Of a DNA stretch of 64,000 nucleotides, positions 10,759-20,500 are shown piece by piece. This DNA is from Dermanyssus gallinae (taxonomy: Eukaryota > Arthropoda > Arachnida > Mesostigmata > Dermanyssidae), in NCBI GenBank assembly GCA_003439945.1, contig QVRM01005248.1, forward strand, positions 124,001-188,000. The letters are read 5' to 3'. Made by a program: the position numbers and the translations under genes. How positions within the stretch are numbered: the first letter of the stretch is position 1; each line of letters opens with the position of its first letter. The notes beneath the pieces are model-generated. The model saw only the letters and a list, made by a program, of their open reading frames with translations. It ran no database searches and was not told the origin of the DNA.

Positions 10759-11021
10759 CCGGTAGCTTAGTCTACCTACCATATAATATATTAGTTAGTG
10801 CTACTACATACACGCCTACACGGCAACTTTACACTGTGTTGGCACATTGTGACAGTGTACGGTTTGGCGCCGTGAGGTCAGGCTATAATATATTTGACTG
10901 CTAAAGAGCATAGTCAAGCGCGCGTATCGGGCCCCAACATCAGCCCGATACGCTCCATCGCTCGCGCCGATCTTAACATCCACGGAACAATCCGTGGATT
11001 GTTCCGTGGATCTAAGATCAA
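10759..11021 (+). repeat. Dispersed repeat A, copy 2, with terminal palindrome
   Basis: Matches 8,885-9,111 (TAGCTTAGTCTACCTACC onward, with the same internal stem GCGTATCGGG/CCCGATACGC). It continues into an almost perfect inverted repeat: ATCCACGGAACAATCC at 10,978-10,993, spacer GT, then GGATTGTTCCGTGGAT at 10,996-11,011. This is flanked by GATCTTA and CTAAGATC, extending the hairpin. Confidence 0.8.
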
Positions 11022-11029
11022 CGACATAT

Positions 11030-11115
11030 TATATAGTCATATATAATATAGTCATATTATATAGTCATATATAATATAGTCATATTATATATGACTATAT
11101 AATAATAGTCATATT
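11030..11115. repeat. AT-rich repeat of TATATAGTCATAT
   Basis: Alternating TATATAGTCATATA and its reverse complement TATATGACTATATA are repeated several times, giving an AT-rich segment that can fold on itself. Confidence 0.8.
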
Positions 11116-11452
11116 ACAATCCTATGTGAGTTATTGTTAGTAATATAAGCAACTTAAAACACTGTTGCAAAAACTCTTTATCCACGCTTGTCCCGTTCGC
11201 CCAACGGGACAAACGCGACACAATCCCGAGACAACCATGCGGGAGGCGGTACCGCATACTAAACACTTTGCAAAGATGGGGGCGAAAACGTCGCTCGTCG
11301 CTGCGATCTGGCCTTTTCTGCATAGCAAAGTCGCCGGAGCATGGCTGGACTGGTAGTCCGCAAACACCATCGACTACATCGCGAGGTTAGCTAGGGTGGT
11401 GGTACATCCGAGGATCGTGCATCTCTATGCTTTAACTAGTAGTCCTGTGATA

Positions 11453-11486
<34 letters not shown>

Positions 11487-11489
<3 letters not shown>

Positions 11490-12802
11490 GGTGTTCAAAA
11501 CGTATCGCGACTTTTGTGTTTTTTCAAAAATTATTCATTTATTCATGAATATCTATTTTGTCCCCTTCAAAGTAATCCCCATGAGATATTATACACTTGT
11601 GCCAACGGTTTTTCCAATCTTCGAAGCACTTCAAAAAACCATTTTTTTTTATCTTGTTCAGCTCCTCCTTTGATGCCGTCTTTATCTCGTCAAGCGTAGC
11701 GTAACGTCGTCCTTTCATGGGCCTCTTCAGTTTAGGGAACAAGAAAAAGTCACAGGGGGCCAGATCTGAGGAATACGGTGGCTGCGGCATCATTAGTTGT
11801 TTTTGGCCAAAAACTCGCGCACAAGCAACGATGTGTGAGCAGGGGCGTTATCGTGGTGCAAAAGCCAATTTTTGTTCTTCCACAAATCCGGGCGTTTCTG
11901 GCGGATTGCTTTGCGCAAATTGCGCATAACTTGCAGGTAATATTCCTTATTGACCGTTCTACCCTGTGGCAAGAACTCATGATGCACCACGCCCCTGCAA
12001 TCGAAGAAAACTGTCAGCAAAACTTTAACATTCGACCGAACTTGGCGCGCTTTTTTCGGTCTTGGTTCGTGCGGCAGCTTCCATTGAGATGATTGAGCTT
12101 TGGTTTCCACGTCATAACCATAAACCCACGATTCGTCACCAGTTATGACCCTCTGGAGCAAATTTGGGTCGTCGCGGACAGAGTCCAACATCTCATTAGC
12201 AATGTTCATGCGATGCTGTTTTTGGTCGCAATTGAGCAATTTTGGTACGAATTTCGCGGCGACCCGTCTCATGCCCAAATCATTGATAAAAATCGAATGG
12301 CACGAGCCAATCGATATGTTTAGGTCCTCAGCAACTTCTCTAACGGTGATTCGACGATTGGCCAATACCATTTTCTACACTTCATTAATTTTTTCGTCTG
12401 TTGTTGAAGTGCTCGGGCGTCCGGCACGCTCTTCGTCGTTCACATCTTCTCGGCCTTCTGAGAACATTTTGTACCACCGATTAACGTTGCTTCGGTCCAA
12501 GGTAGCTTCTCCGTATGCCACAGTCAACATTCGGAATGCATCCGCGCACTTAATTTCGTTTTTCACACAAAATTTGATACAGGTTCTTTGATCCATTTTT
12601 TTTGAATAGGTAAAAATCGAAGACGATCCAAAACACGTGCAAGCAAAGCAGCTGTCAACAATTAAGTGAACATTCAAAATGGCCGAGCTTGTCGGCATAA
12701 GTGAGAGACATGAGTACTAACATAACGTCACAAAAAATCGAAATTCGAATATACGTAACCCGCGAAAATTCAAAAGTCGCGATACGTTTTGAACACACCG
12801 TG
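11487..12802 (-). mobile_element. mariner-family DNA transposon, 1,316 bp, degenerate
   Basis: The ends are inverted repeats. The left end is CATGGTG followed by TTCAAAACGTATCGCGACTT. The right end, read on the other strand, is CACGGTGTG followed by the same sequence, so one end carries an extra GT. A TA flanks both sides (11,485-11,486 and 12,803-12,804), and the element sits inside (TA)n sequence, as expected for TA-targeting Tc1/mariner insertion. Length and structure fit a full-length mariner. Its transposase frame is broken, so it is unlikely to move by itself. Confidence 0.95.
11539..12596 (-). pseudogene. mariner transposase, interrupted by a stop and a frameshift
   Basis: ATG is at 12,596 (MDQRTCIKFCVKNEIK). 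The N-terminal helix-turn-helix region ends in ERAGRPSTSTTDEKINEV, then an in-frame TAG at 12,375-12,377. The frame resumes at once with KMVLANRRITVREVAEDL. The DDE-type catalytic core is visible: TGDESWVYGYD (first Asp), LLHHDNAPAH (second Asp) and PYSSDLAPCDFFLFPKLK (third Asp), a D,D34D arrangement typical of mariner. Near 11,793, after REFLAKNN, the frame shifts before MMPQPPYSS. The C-terminal FEDWKNRWHKCI and GDYFEGDK box is intact. This is an inactive copy with most residues preserved, hence fairly young. Confidence 0.95.
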
Positions 12803-12904
12803 TATATATATATATATATATATATATGCCGTTCTTTGTTTATGCGCGAAAAAGGTACACATATTCGAACTGAATCACAGCCAGCTAACCCGAGACGCCG
12901 CACA

Positions 12905-13135
12905 ATGGCGACCAATAGTGACAACTCGACAGCGACGTTACTGAAAAGTCTCAATGACGTTCATGTCAGCTACGTAACGCCGCCAAAACAAACTCGCGTT
13001 GCATCGCCTGATTCCGAAAAGCGGACCGCTCACGACAGCTCCACGACGCTCACGGTGAGTGACATCTATGCTTGGCATACGTTGGCGTGTATTCGTTCGC
13101 GCAGCAAAGCTATGTCCGAGACTAAACGAAAATAA
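12905..13135 (+). pseudogene. Upstream copy of orphan first exon
   Basis: ATG at 12,905 begins MATNSDNSTATLLKSLND, nearly identical to the frame at 13,526. A donor GTGAGT follows at 13,055, after 50 codons. The acceptor copy downstream (about 13,403) leads only into truncated exon-2 sequence interrupted by the duplication junction. This copy therefore probably does not make the full product unless it splices over to the acceptor at 14,000. If unspliced, the frame runs to a stop at 13,135. Confidence 0.4.
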
Positions 13136-13245
13136 CTGTGTAACGTGTGGCAACCACGTCGCCTTCTAGCCCCGGGCCACAAAACCTAATTTAATTGAAT
13201 AAATCTGTTAAAGTAAGCGGAACGTAAGGCAGGTGCGTGGTAAGG

Positions 13246-13246
<1 letters not shown>

Positions 13247-13294
<48 letters not shown>
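13247..13294. repeat. (TA)n tract inside duplicated unit 1
   Basis: About 48 bases of TA. The equivalent tract in unit 2 (13,864-13,892) is shorter, showing expansion or contraction since the duplication. Confidence 0.95.
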
Positions 13295-13295
<1 letters not shown>

Positions 13296-13418
13296 GCAAT
13301 GCAATGTATTATTCTTTAAATATTATCCTTACGCAACGTCAAAGGTTGCAGTGCAGCGTGTGAAATAAATATACCTATTTTGCTTTTTATATGTTTTTCA
13401 GCCATCTTGCCGCCAAAC

Positions 13419-13861
13419 GCTAGAGCAGGCACTACCACCTACGATTGACCTTATGCGCCGTTCTTTGTTTATGCGCGAAAAAGGTACACATATTCGAACT
13501 GGATCACAGCCCGAGACGCCGCACAATGGCGACCAATAGTGACAGCTCGACAGCGACGTTACTGAAACGTCTCAATGACGTTGATGTCGGCTACGTAACG
13601 CCGCCAAAACAAACTCACGTTGCATCGCCTGATTCCGAAAAGCGGACCGCTCACGACAGCTCCACGACGCTCACGGTGAGTGACATCTATGCTTGGCATA
13701 CGTTGGCGTGTATTCGCGCAGCAAAGCTATGTCCGAGACTAAACGAAAATACTGTGTAACGTGTGGCAACCACGTCGCCTTCTAGCCCCGGGCCACAAAA
13801 CCTAATTTAATTGAATAAATCTGTTAAAGTAAGCGGAACGTAAGGCAGGTGCGTGGTAAGG

Positions 13862-13892
<31 letters not shown>

Positions 13893-14050
13893 CGCAATGC
13901 AATGTATTATTCTTTAAATGTTATCCTTACGCAACGTCAAAGGTTGCAGTGCAGCGTGTGAAATAAATATACCTATTTTGCTTTTTATATGTTTTTCAGC
14001 CATCTTGCCGCCAAACGCGCCACGTCGTAGGTGGTAGTGCCTGCTCTAGC
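13419..14050. repeat. Perfect 26-bp inverted repeat pair at the duplication ends
   Basis: GCTAGAGCAGGCACTACCAC+CTACGA lies at 13,419-13,444. Its exact reverse complement lies at 14,025-14,050. The left arm sits exactly at the junction between the two tandem units. The right arm lies inside exon 2 of the orphan gene. Confidence 0.9.
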
Positions 14051-14320
14051 TCTCTCGTCGTTACTACACCTACCGAGGTCTGGGCGCTAGATGCTGAGAT
14101 CTGCGGCCCCTACCGCGAGCTTCCCCTGGCCCGACGGGACAAGATGAGGAAGTACGACATCCCCGCCCTACGGGCGCAACTCGACCCGACGAAAATCCAC
14201 CGGTTCGGCTCCATCACCGTCTCCATGACGAGGGTGTGGGACGCCGAATCGGTGAGGGACCTGAGGGGGCTGGGGATGTCGAAGAAGAGCCTCATCGACT
14301 TAACCGTCCAAGTGGTCTAG
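13526..14320 (+). CDS. Putative two-exon orphan gene (13,526-13,675 + 14,000-14,320)
   Basis: Exon 1 starts at ATG 13,526 (MATNSDSSTATLLKRLND) and runs 50 codons to ACG|GTGAGT. Exon 2 follows a pyrimidine-rich acceptor ending TTTTTCAG at 13,999. It stays open in the matching phase for 106 codons to TAG at 14,318-14,320, giving 156 residues. Exon 2 is GC-rich and strongly biased (VWALDAEICGPYRELPLAR, MRKYDIPALRAQLDP, VWDAESVRDLRGLGMSKKSL, ending IDLTVQVV). It is basic and helix-like, with no signal or membrane segment. A GAATAAATAATTG polyadenylation-like site follows at about 14,509. I recognise no family. It may be a lineage-specific gene or the ORF of a repeat element. The intact phase across the splice is the main support. 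Confidence 0.45.
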
Positions 14321-14534
14321 GGGACGCTACGCATATACCGCTCCCACCAGGACCACAAGACCTGGGGTCACCGCGGTCGGGGCAGGCCACCTCCATCAAG
14401 ACGGACATGACGAGACACCCGGCAACAACATCCGCCACCAATGGGGCTCCGGCCCCATCTTTGAACGAGAGGACTGCGCAGTGTTCACATGATTATGATG
14501 TAGTTATTTGAATAAATAATTGTGTTGTAATAAC

Positions 14535-14592
<58 letters not shown>

Positions 14593-14984
14593 ACTGTCCC
14601 TATCTACTGTCTAGCGAAACGGGACTCCTCTATACGAAACAAAACACTTGCACCTCACAGCCTCTATGCCGTGCCATAACCCCACGACAGTGCTCACTTC
14701 GAGCGACGTCTAGCATCAATTTGCTACCAGCACGACACTGTTGTGAGTTTTGTGACGGTGATTTTTGTGCAAATAAATCTATTGATAGGGCAAATTACCA
14801 TCAGCTTCTCGGTTGCGTTACGCAGCAGACTTCTTCTTTCATCCGAACTAAGCATAAGCTCGGACGTATCTGTATATTTTAGCCATAAATGGGCGTTGCT
14901 GTATAAATTACACCTATTTAACTATTTTAACCATAACATAAATGGGCGTTGCTGTGATTACACCTATTTAACTACATGGTTACA

Positions 14985-15625
14985 TAGTTTTTAAGATAAG
15001 ACTCTCTGGGTTTAGATCACAGATCACAATTCTGATGTGGGTTTAGATCACAGATCACAATTCTGATGTTGTGAATTTTCCTGGGGAGCTTTCTGCTGAT
15101 CTTTCCTGGGGAACTGCATGGTTAAATGTTCGGAAAGATAAGACTCTCTGGGTTTAAATCACAATTCTGATGTTGTGCATTTTCCTGGGGAGCTTTCTGC
15201 TGATCTTTCCTGGGGAACTGCATGATTCTGATGTGGGTTTAGATCACAGATCACAATTCTGATGTTGTGAATTTTCCTGGGGAGCTTTCTGCTGATCTTT
15301 CCTGGGGAACTGCATGGTTAAATGTTCGGAAAAATAAGACTCTCTGGGTTTAAATCACAATTCTGATGTTGTGAGTTTTCCTGGGGAGCTTTCTGCTGAT
15401 CTTTCCTGGGGAACTGCATGGTTAAATGTTCGGAAGTATCTGTATTGTGGTGTGGATACACCTAACTGCATGGTTACAAAAACTTTTCCTGGGGAGGAAA
15501 AATTATTTTAGAAATTTGCTCTTTTGGTTTAGATGACAATTCTGATGTGAAAGACTCTTTGGTTTAGATGACAATTCTGGGTGTGAAAGATTTTCCTGGG
15601 GAGCTTTTTTGCTGATCATTCCTGG
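14985..15625 (+). repeat. Complex tandem array, 92-104-bp units
   Basis: TTTTCCTGGGGAGCTTTCTG followed by CTGATCTTTCCTGGGGAACT occurs at about 15,076, 15,180, 15,272 and 15,376 (spacing 104, 92, 104). Degenerate relatives run to about 15,620. The other phrases are GGGTTTAGATCACAGATCAC and AATTCTGATGTTGTGA. No coding sense. Confidence 0.9.
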
Positions 15626-16832
15626 GGGGGCTCTTCTGTGGTATACTCTTTGGTTTAGGTCATTTTCTAAAATGATTTTAGAATCTTGCTCTAAAATGCT
15701 CTTATTTTGGAATATTGCCCTTGGCTGCTTTGAAATAGGGTAGCACTAGTGGCTTGCCGCGTCTGATCTGTTAGAATTATGCCACGTTTAGAATTTGGCT
15801 GTACTGGGACGGCATTTTGTCCAGACTCTGCTCACGCGCACGTCTGCTTTCGTAAAGGTCGGCCGTGTACTCAAAACGCCATTATATAAACAGTATGTGC
15901 ACACGTTCATTTCAGAAATAATTAGTATATCCCTTACCGTATATTTAAATAACTACTTGTAGAAATCACATAAACAAAACGTTATTGCGAATCTGTATGT
16001 TTCTTCAGTGCTGTGTCTAGCCCTTTAATAGCCGTTCTTCTAGCTTGACCGTTAAGGAACCCGTGTAAGTGCAGGGACAAATGACCTTCTATCGTTAACC
16101 GTAATTAGAAACAAAAACTGCAGTTTTCATTAATATTGCTAGACAATAACTCGTACGAACTTAACAAATTTAGGTTAAACCTAATTTCGTTCACAGTAAT
16201 ACGACACGGCCTGAATCTTCGTAACGTTTACAACTGCTAGTTTTCTTAATGCGAGCTACACGCTATTAACGCTGCGCGCATATGAAATCTTTATTTAATG
16301 CGGACACTAATAAAACTCGCTACCTTAGAAACTGTATTCAATAAAGCTCAGAAAAAGACAAGAAAAACAAAATGATTTATTAAAACAGACTCTCAACGTA
16401 CGCCCCTGTAGAATTTGCAGCAGAGAATGGCCGCTGATAATTTTAACTCGAAAATTCGACGCTGAGCTACGTGGGAGCTGATTTGGAGCAAACTCTTTAA
16501 TAGCACGATGCGTCACTGCACCGCCACTTTGGAAGGTGACCTCTACAATAAGGAAAAAGACCCATGGGTTCTACCTATCAGAATAACTATTATCTAGAGC
16601 TACTTTGCGAAGGCTCATCTCTCGGGTGGGTGGGCGTGACGGATCAACTGTACAGCTTCCGTAATACAGCGGATTGTCCTTTTCCACTTCCAACTTCCAT
16701 CCGGCTCTAAGCACTAAGCCACACACTGCTACAGCGGATCTAACACAAAAACCGCGCGAATGCTTTCGCCGCGCCGCGGTGAGCGTTTCTGATCGAGATT
16801 TCGTGCTATACAACGGTGTATGTATATGCATC
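15626..16832. other. Intergenic stretch, nothing recognised
   Basis: AT-rich with short open frames at 16,325-16,516 (-) and 16,571-16,831 (-) that show no domain and no gene-like context. Confidence 0.5.
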
Positions 16833-17351
16833 TAGTAATACATTGTGTACAATGGGAGGGCCAGTTTTTGAACGTTCATTTACAAAGCATTCACTGAAAG
16901 AAAAACATTACACTAACAGACAAAAAACAAAACTTTAACACAGTGAATCCCTTGAAGCTGCTCAAAATCAAGTCAGGCCGACAAATACCTTCTGTTGCTA
17001 GTAATACATTGTACATGGGAGGGCCATTTTTGAACGTTCATTTAACAAAGGCATTCACTGAAAGAAAAACACCACTAACAGACAAAAAAACACAACTTTA
17101 ACAGTGAATCCCTTGAGCTCAAAATCAAGTCAGGCCGACCAAATACCTTCTGCTGCTAGTAATCATTGTGTAACAATGGGAGGGCCAGTTTTTGAACGTT
17201 CATTTTACAAAGCCATTCACTGAAGAAAAACATTACACTAACAGACAAAAAAAACTTTAACACAGTGAATCCCTTGAAGCTGCTCAAAATCAAGTCAGGC
17301 CGACAAATACATTCTGCTGCTAGTAAACATTGTGTACAATGGGAGGGTCCA
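16833..17351 (+). repeat. Tandem array of about 160-bp units (three full, one partial)
   Basis: Units begin TAGTAATACATTGTGTACAA followed by TGGGAGGGCCAGTTTTTGAA, at about 16,833, 16,998, 17,157 and 17,321. They contain CATTCACTGAAAGAAAAACA and CAAAATCAAGTCAGGCCGAC. The copies differ by many single-base indels, so they are diverged and non-coding. Confidence 0.9.
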
Positions 17352-18476
17352 GTTTTTTACGGCAGCAGACGAACCACGCGTGGCATCTACCGCCGCATCG
17401 GTCAAAATCTAGCGAGCGTTTACGTTCGAAACAACCCACATTGTTTACGTACGTATACGGCGACAAAAATCGTTTTCCGTCTTACATTACTACTACTACT
17501 ACTACTGCTATGACTACCACCAGTGGCGAGTTGTAAGCAAAGCGTAGCTAAACAAGTTGTTGATTATGAGTAGTAGTAGTAGTAATAATAAATAGATTGT
17601 AGAAATCGGATAAACAGCACCAGCAACAACAACAACAACACCAGTGTCACACAACAGCGGAGGAGACTCAGCAAGCCTGCAATTAGCCAGTGAGCAATGG
17701 TGGTGATATGTTATTACTACTAATATGTTATTACTACTACTAGGTATTGTGTGGTGGGTCGAGTGGTGGAGAACAATTGTGATGATGCTGCTGATGAAAA
17801 CAACGACGACGACAACGACGACAACGACGACAGGTTGACGTTTCCATATGTGTGCTATTGGCGCTGCTGTTGTTATTGCTGCTGCTGCCGCTGCAGTAGC
17901 AGCTGTCAAATAACGGGTGGCCGAAAACACAACATCGCATGTCACCAACCACCACATCAGCCGATTGCCGAACGAAAATCCATCATCGTCTCGACGCAGT
18001 CGGTTCGAAAACAACGAGAGTCGAAGAAGTCCAAACAGCCTTCTCTTCAGCCCTTCACCTGCGGTCGCCCTCAAGAACTAGTCAAATCTATCTATCTATC
18101 AATCTGTCTACGAAGAAGTGTACGAAGTGAAGTGTGTAGAGTCTCCCGAGACCTAGGTTCGAGGTTCGAGAAAGTCAAGTAAGAAGCAGCGAGGAGATTT
18201 TTGGCTAGCATCTGCGAATTGGAGTGCGGTTGTCTGTGTTAACGCCACCTCACAGTCAGCCATCAGACGATTTCATCCATGAGAAGACTCGACAAACTCG
18301 AAACACAGTTCTACTCTCAGTATCGGTACTTTTACAGTTTCTGTTGGTGGTGGTGCTGCTGCTGCTGCTGTTGATGCCGTCGCTCTGTCGCCGCTACACA
18401 GTTATAGAGACAGGTAATACTTGCGTGATGAATAAGACGGCGAATAATCATAGGATTAATAATATAAATATAAGCT

Positions 18477-18478
<2 letters not shown>
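17352..18478. other. Low-complexity region rich in CAG/CTG/ACC triplets
   Basis: Contains trinucleotide runs (ACTACTACT, GTAGTAGTA, ACAACAACA, GACGACAAC, CTGCTGCTG). These create open frames on both strands: a 186-codon minus frame at 17,514-18,074 rich in Val/Leu/Thr, and a 143-codon plus frame at 17,751-18,182 rich in Asp and Cys. Neither looks like a folded protein. About 18,000-18,240 has the mixed composition of a 5' untranslated exon, but no link to a gene can be shown. Confidence 0.4.

Positions 18479-18554
<76 letters not shown>
18479..18554. repeat. (AAT)n microsatellite
   Basis: About 75 bases of near-uninterrupted AATAAT. Confidence 0.95.
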
Positions 18555-18555
<1 letters not shown>

Positions 18556-19280
18556 TATTTTAGAATAAGAGAGACTTCTTTCAAGGGCACAACGCACGGC
18601 GCCTAATGCAGATTGGCACTTTAATTAGAGCACCACTATTCTTCATTCACCCGTGGTGTTGGGTTCGTTGGTTTATCTTCGCTGTTGCCTCTACACAAGT
18701 GAGCGAATCGTGATAATGATGTAATACGTTACGGCGACTAGCGACCTTACCTACATAACAACCACAACAGCGGGAACGACAACAACGGGACTCGACGTAA
18801 GACGAATATAATTAAAGCGCAGTTGAATTTCACTCAATAAACACGCATCCACACACGCAGTTTTTTTTCGTATGCTATTTTTGTTCGCATGAGCAGCTTA
18901 CGAATATGCCAGAGAAACGTGTCAGCCCTTTGAAGGAATGACTTCATATCAAGTAACGCTAGTGAGTAATTCATTGGCGAACGAATCGATCTAAAATGCG
19001 TGACAGAAGAGCGCGCAAAGGGTAGATCAGTGTGTACGAATTTGTTGTCCTAAAAATAAATATACGTCGATTAATCTGTAAATTAGGCATTTAGAAGCTC
19101 ACAGCGCCTCGAGTCATTCTACAATTTCGAACAAATTCAGAAGTTAAAGCGCCGCTGCCGAAAGTGTGTGCAGAGCTTCAACTGGGGTACGTTGAGAAGT
19201 AAAATGAAAACATGTTTATGTATTTGTTAATGTTGTTGGTACATTTAACAAGAATAGTTTTGTTCCCACACACAGAAAAT

Positions 19281-19325
<45 letters not shown>

Positions 19326-19736
19326 CATACATACATATATGAAATTACATGACACGCCTATATGAATTATGGACTGAATACAAATTGTTGTTCGTGGGTC
19401 ACACGCTGTCGTAGTAGCTAGCAAGAGGAAGGGAGGAGCCACAGCAGAAACAAGAACAACAACAACGGGCAAAGCAGTGTCAAAGTGAAATTGCTATTCC
19501 CATTTCTAGAATGAGATTTTGTTTTTCTTGTCCGTCTCGTTTGTTGGTTCCGCCTCTCTGCTCCTTGTTGTAGTTGTAGTATGTGTTATTGTTGATCTGC
19601 GGGGATTATTGCAAGCGGGGCGCGCTCGAGGTGGTGAGCACAGGTGGGGCTCATTCCGTTGTTAGTTTCGTCGCGCTTTACTATCGACCGGTCTGTCGCC
19701 ACTCGATTGTGAATGTATATATATATATATATATAA

Positions 19737-19780
<44 letters not shown>

Positions 19781-20105
19781 TTATAAGCAAAAACGATTAT
19801 CGCAACGCCCATCAGATTTTATTTTAAGCAGATTTTATACTGACAATAGTAGTGTCTTATTGAAAATTATGAAGTTACACTATTCGAAAGACAATTAAAT
19901 TTGTTTTAAAACACACCAGTATTGCGTTAGAACTCGTCTTTATTGTATATTACTCAAATTATTTTTAGTAAAACGTATTGAGAAAACAGCCAAACAATGA
20001 AAACAATCATCGTTCTAAGATAATGCAAAATTAATTTCGTTTGGTTTTCGTGTGCATTACCTCCGCGTGTCCTAATAATTGTCGCCAAGCTGCCTGGCAC
20101 TGGTC
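18555..20105. other. Intergenic stretch with two (TA)n tracts
   Basis: The (TA)n tracts lie at about 19,287-19,322 and 19,714-19,779. Open frames over them (Ile-Tyr repeats) are artefacts. Otherwise nothing is recognised. Confidence 0.5.
19714..19779. repeat. (TA)n tract
   Basis: About 66 bases of TA with one AATG interruption. Confidence 0.95.
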
Positions 20106-20260
20106 GAGCCCGGTGGCGTGGTGCATTCGTCTGCGCCTCGCGACCGGAGGAGACACATAGGTGAGCGGGTTCGAGCCCCACCGTTGCACATTTGTATTTA
20201 GGGGGATCCGTCTATGAAGCAATGCGAGAAGCAGTCCTATGGACCTTAACTCTTGGCTGA
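20106..20260 (+). repeat. tRNA-derived SINE, copy 2
   Basis: Starts AGCCCGGTGGCGTGGTGC. B box GGTTCGAGCCC is at about 20,168-20,178, and the body CACCGTTGCACATTTGTATT is the same as in the copies at 1,167 and 33,752. The usual TTGGCTGA end runs straight into the hairpin at 20,257. Confidence 0.85.
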
Positions 20261-20304
20261 AAAAAAATACTTTCTGAGTCAGCCCAGAAAGTATTTTTTT
20301 TCAG
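20257..20304. repeat. 20-bp inverted repeat hairpin
   Basis: CTGAAAAAAAATACTTTCTG (20,257-20,276) and CAGAAAGTATTTTTTTTCAG (20,285-20,304) are exact reverse complements around an 8-base loop. The hairpin lies between the SINE and a Tc1-like transposase fragment and could be a remnant of a transposon terminus. Confidence 0.9.
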
Positions 20305-20500
20305 CTACCTGGAACTGCTCGGATCAGATCAATAATATAATGCAATGGCCTTTTATTCCACTCCTCGCTCGTAGCATTTATAAGCTCCGAAAGCTCAGTT
20401 GCTGGAGCTGATCCTAGCTCTATCTCACCGTTTTAGCTCATCCCACACATATTTCGTGGGATCCGGGTCGGGCGAACGTTCTCGCCACTCCACTAACCTA
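20305..20500 (-). pseudogene. Tc1-like transposase C-terminal relic
   Basis: The minus strand reads RSPDPDPTKYVWDELKR. This matches the conserved end of Tc1-family DDE transposases, in which SPDLNPIENLWDEL carries the third catalytic acidic residue. The sequence then continues in broken frames (ELINATSEEWNKRP, LIRAVPG), again the usual order for this family. Stops and frameshifts interrupt it, and the catalytic Glu position is Lys here, so it is a dead fragment. Confidence 0.65.

Larger units (their letters stand above)
12828..14018 (+). repeat. Tandem duplication, about 0.6-kb unit (12,828-13,420 and 13,457-14,018)
   Basis: The two units start GCCGTTCTTTGTTTATGCGC and end TTGCCGCCAAACGC. 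Both contain the same short ATG frame, the same GTGAGT donor, an AATAAATCTG motif, a (TA)n tract (longer in copy 1) and the same acceptor TTTTTCAG. They differ by scattered substitutions and small indels (for example an extra CAGCTAAC in the leader of copy 1). Confidence 0.95.

Noticed and set aside
17514..18074. 186-codon minus-strand open frame
   Set aside because: Composition is dominated by GTT/CTG/ACC triplet repeats, with no domain and no splice or start context.
19583..19786. Ile-Tyr repeat proteins over TA tracts (also at 12,701, 22,410, 29,129, 46,566, 63,385)
   Set aside because: These are translations of (TA)n microsatellites, not genes.
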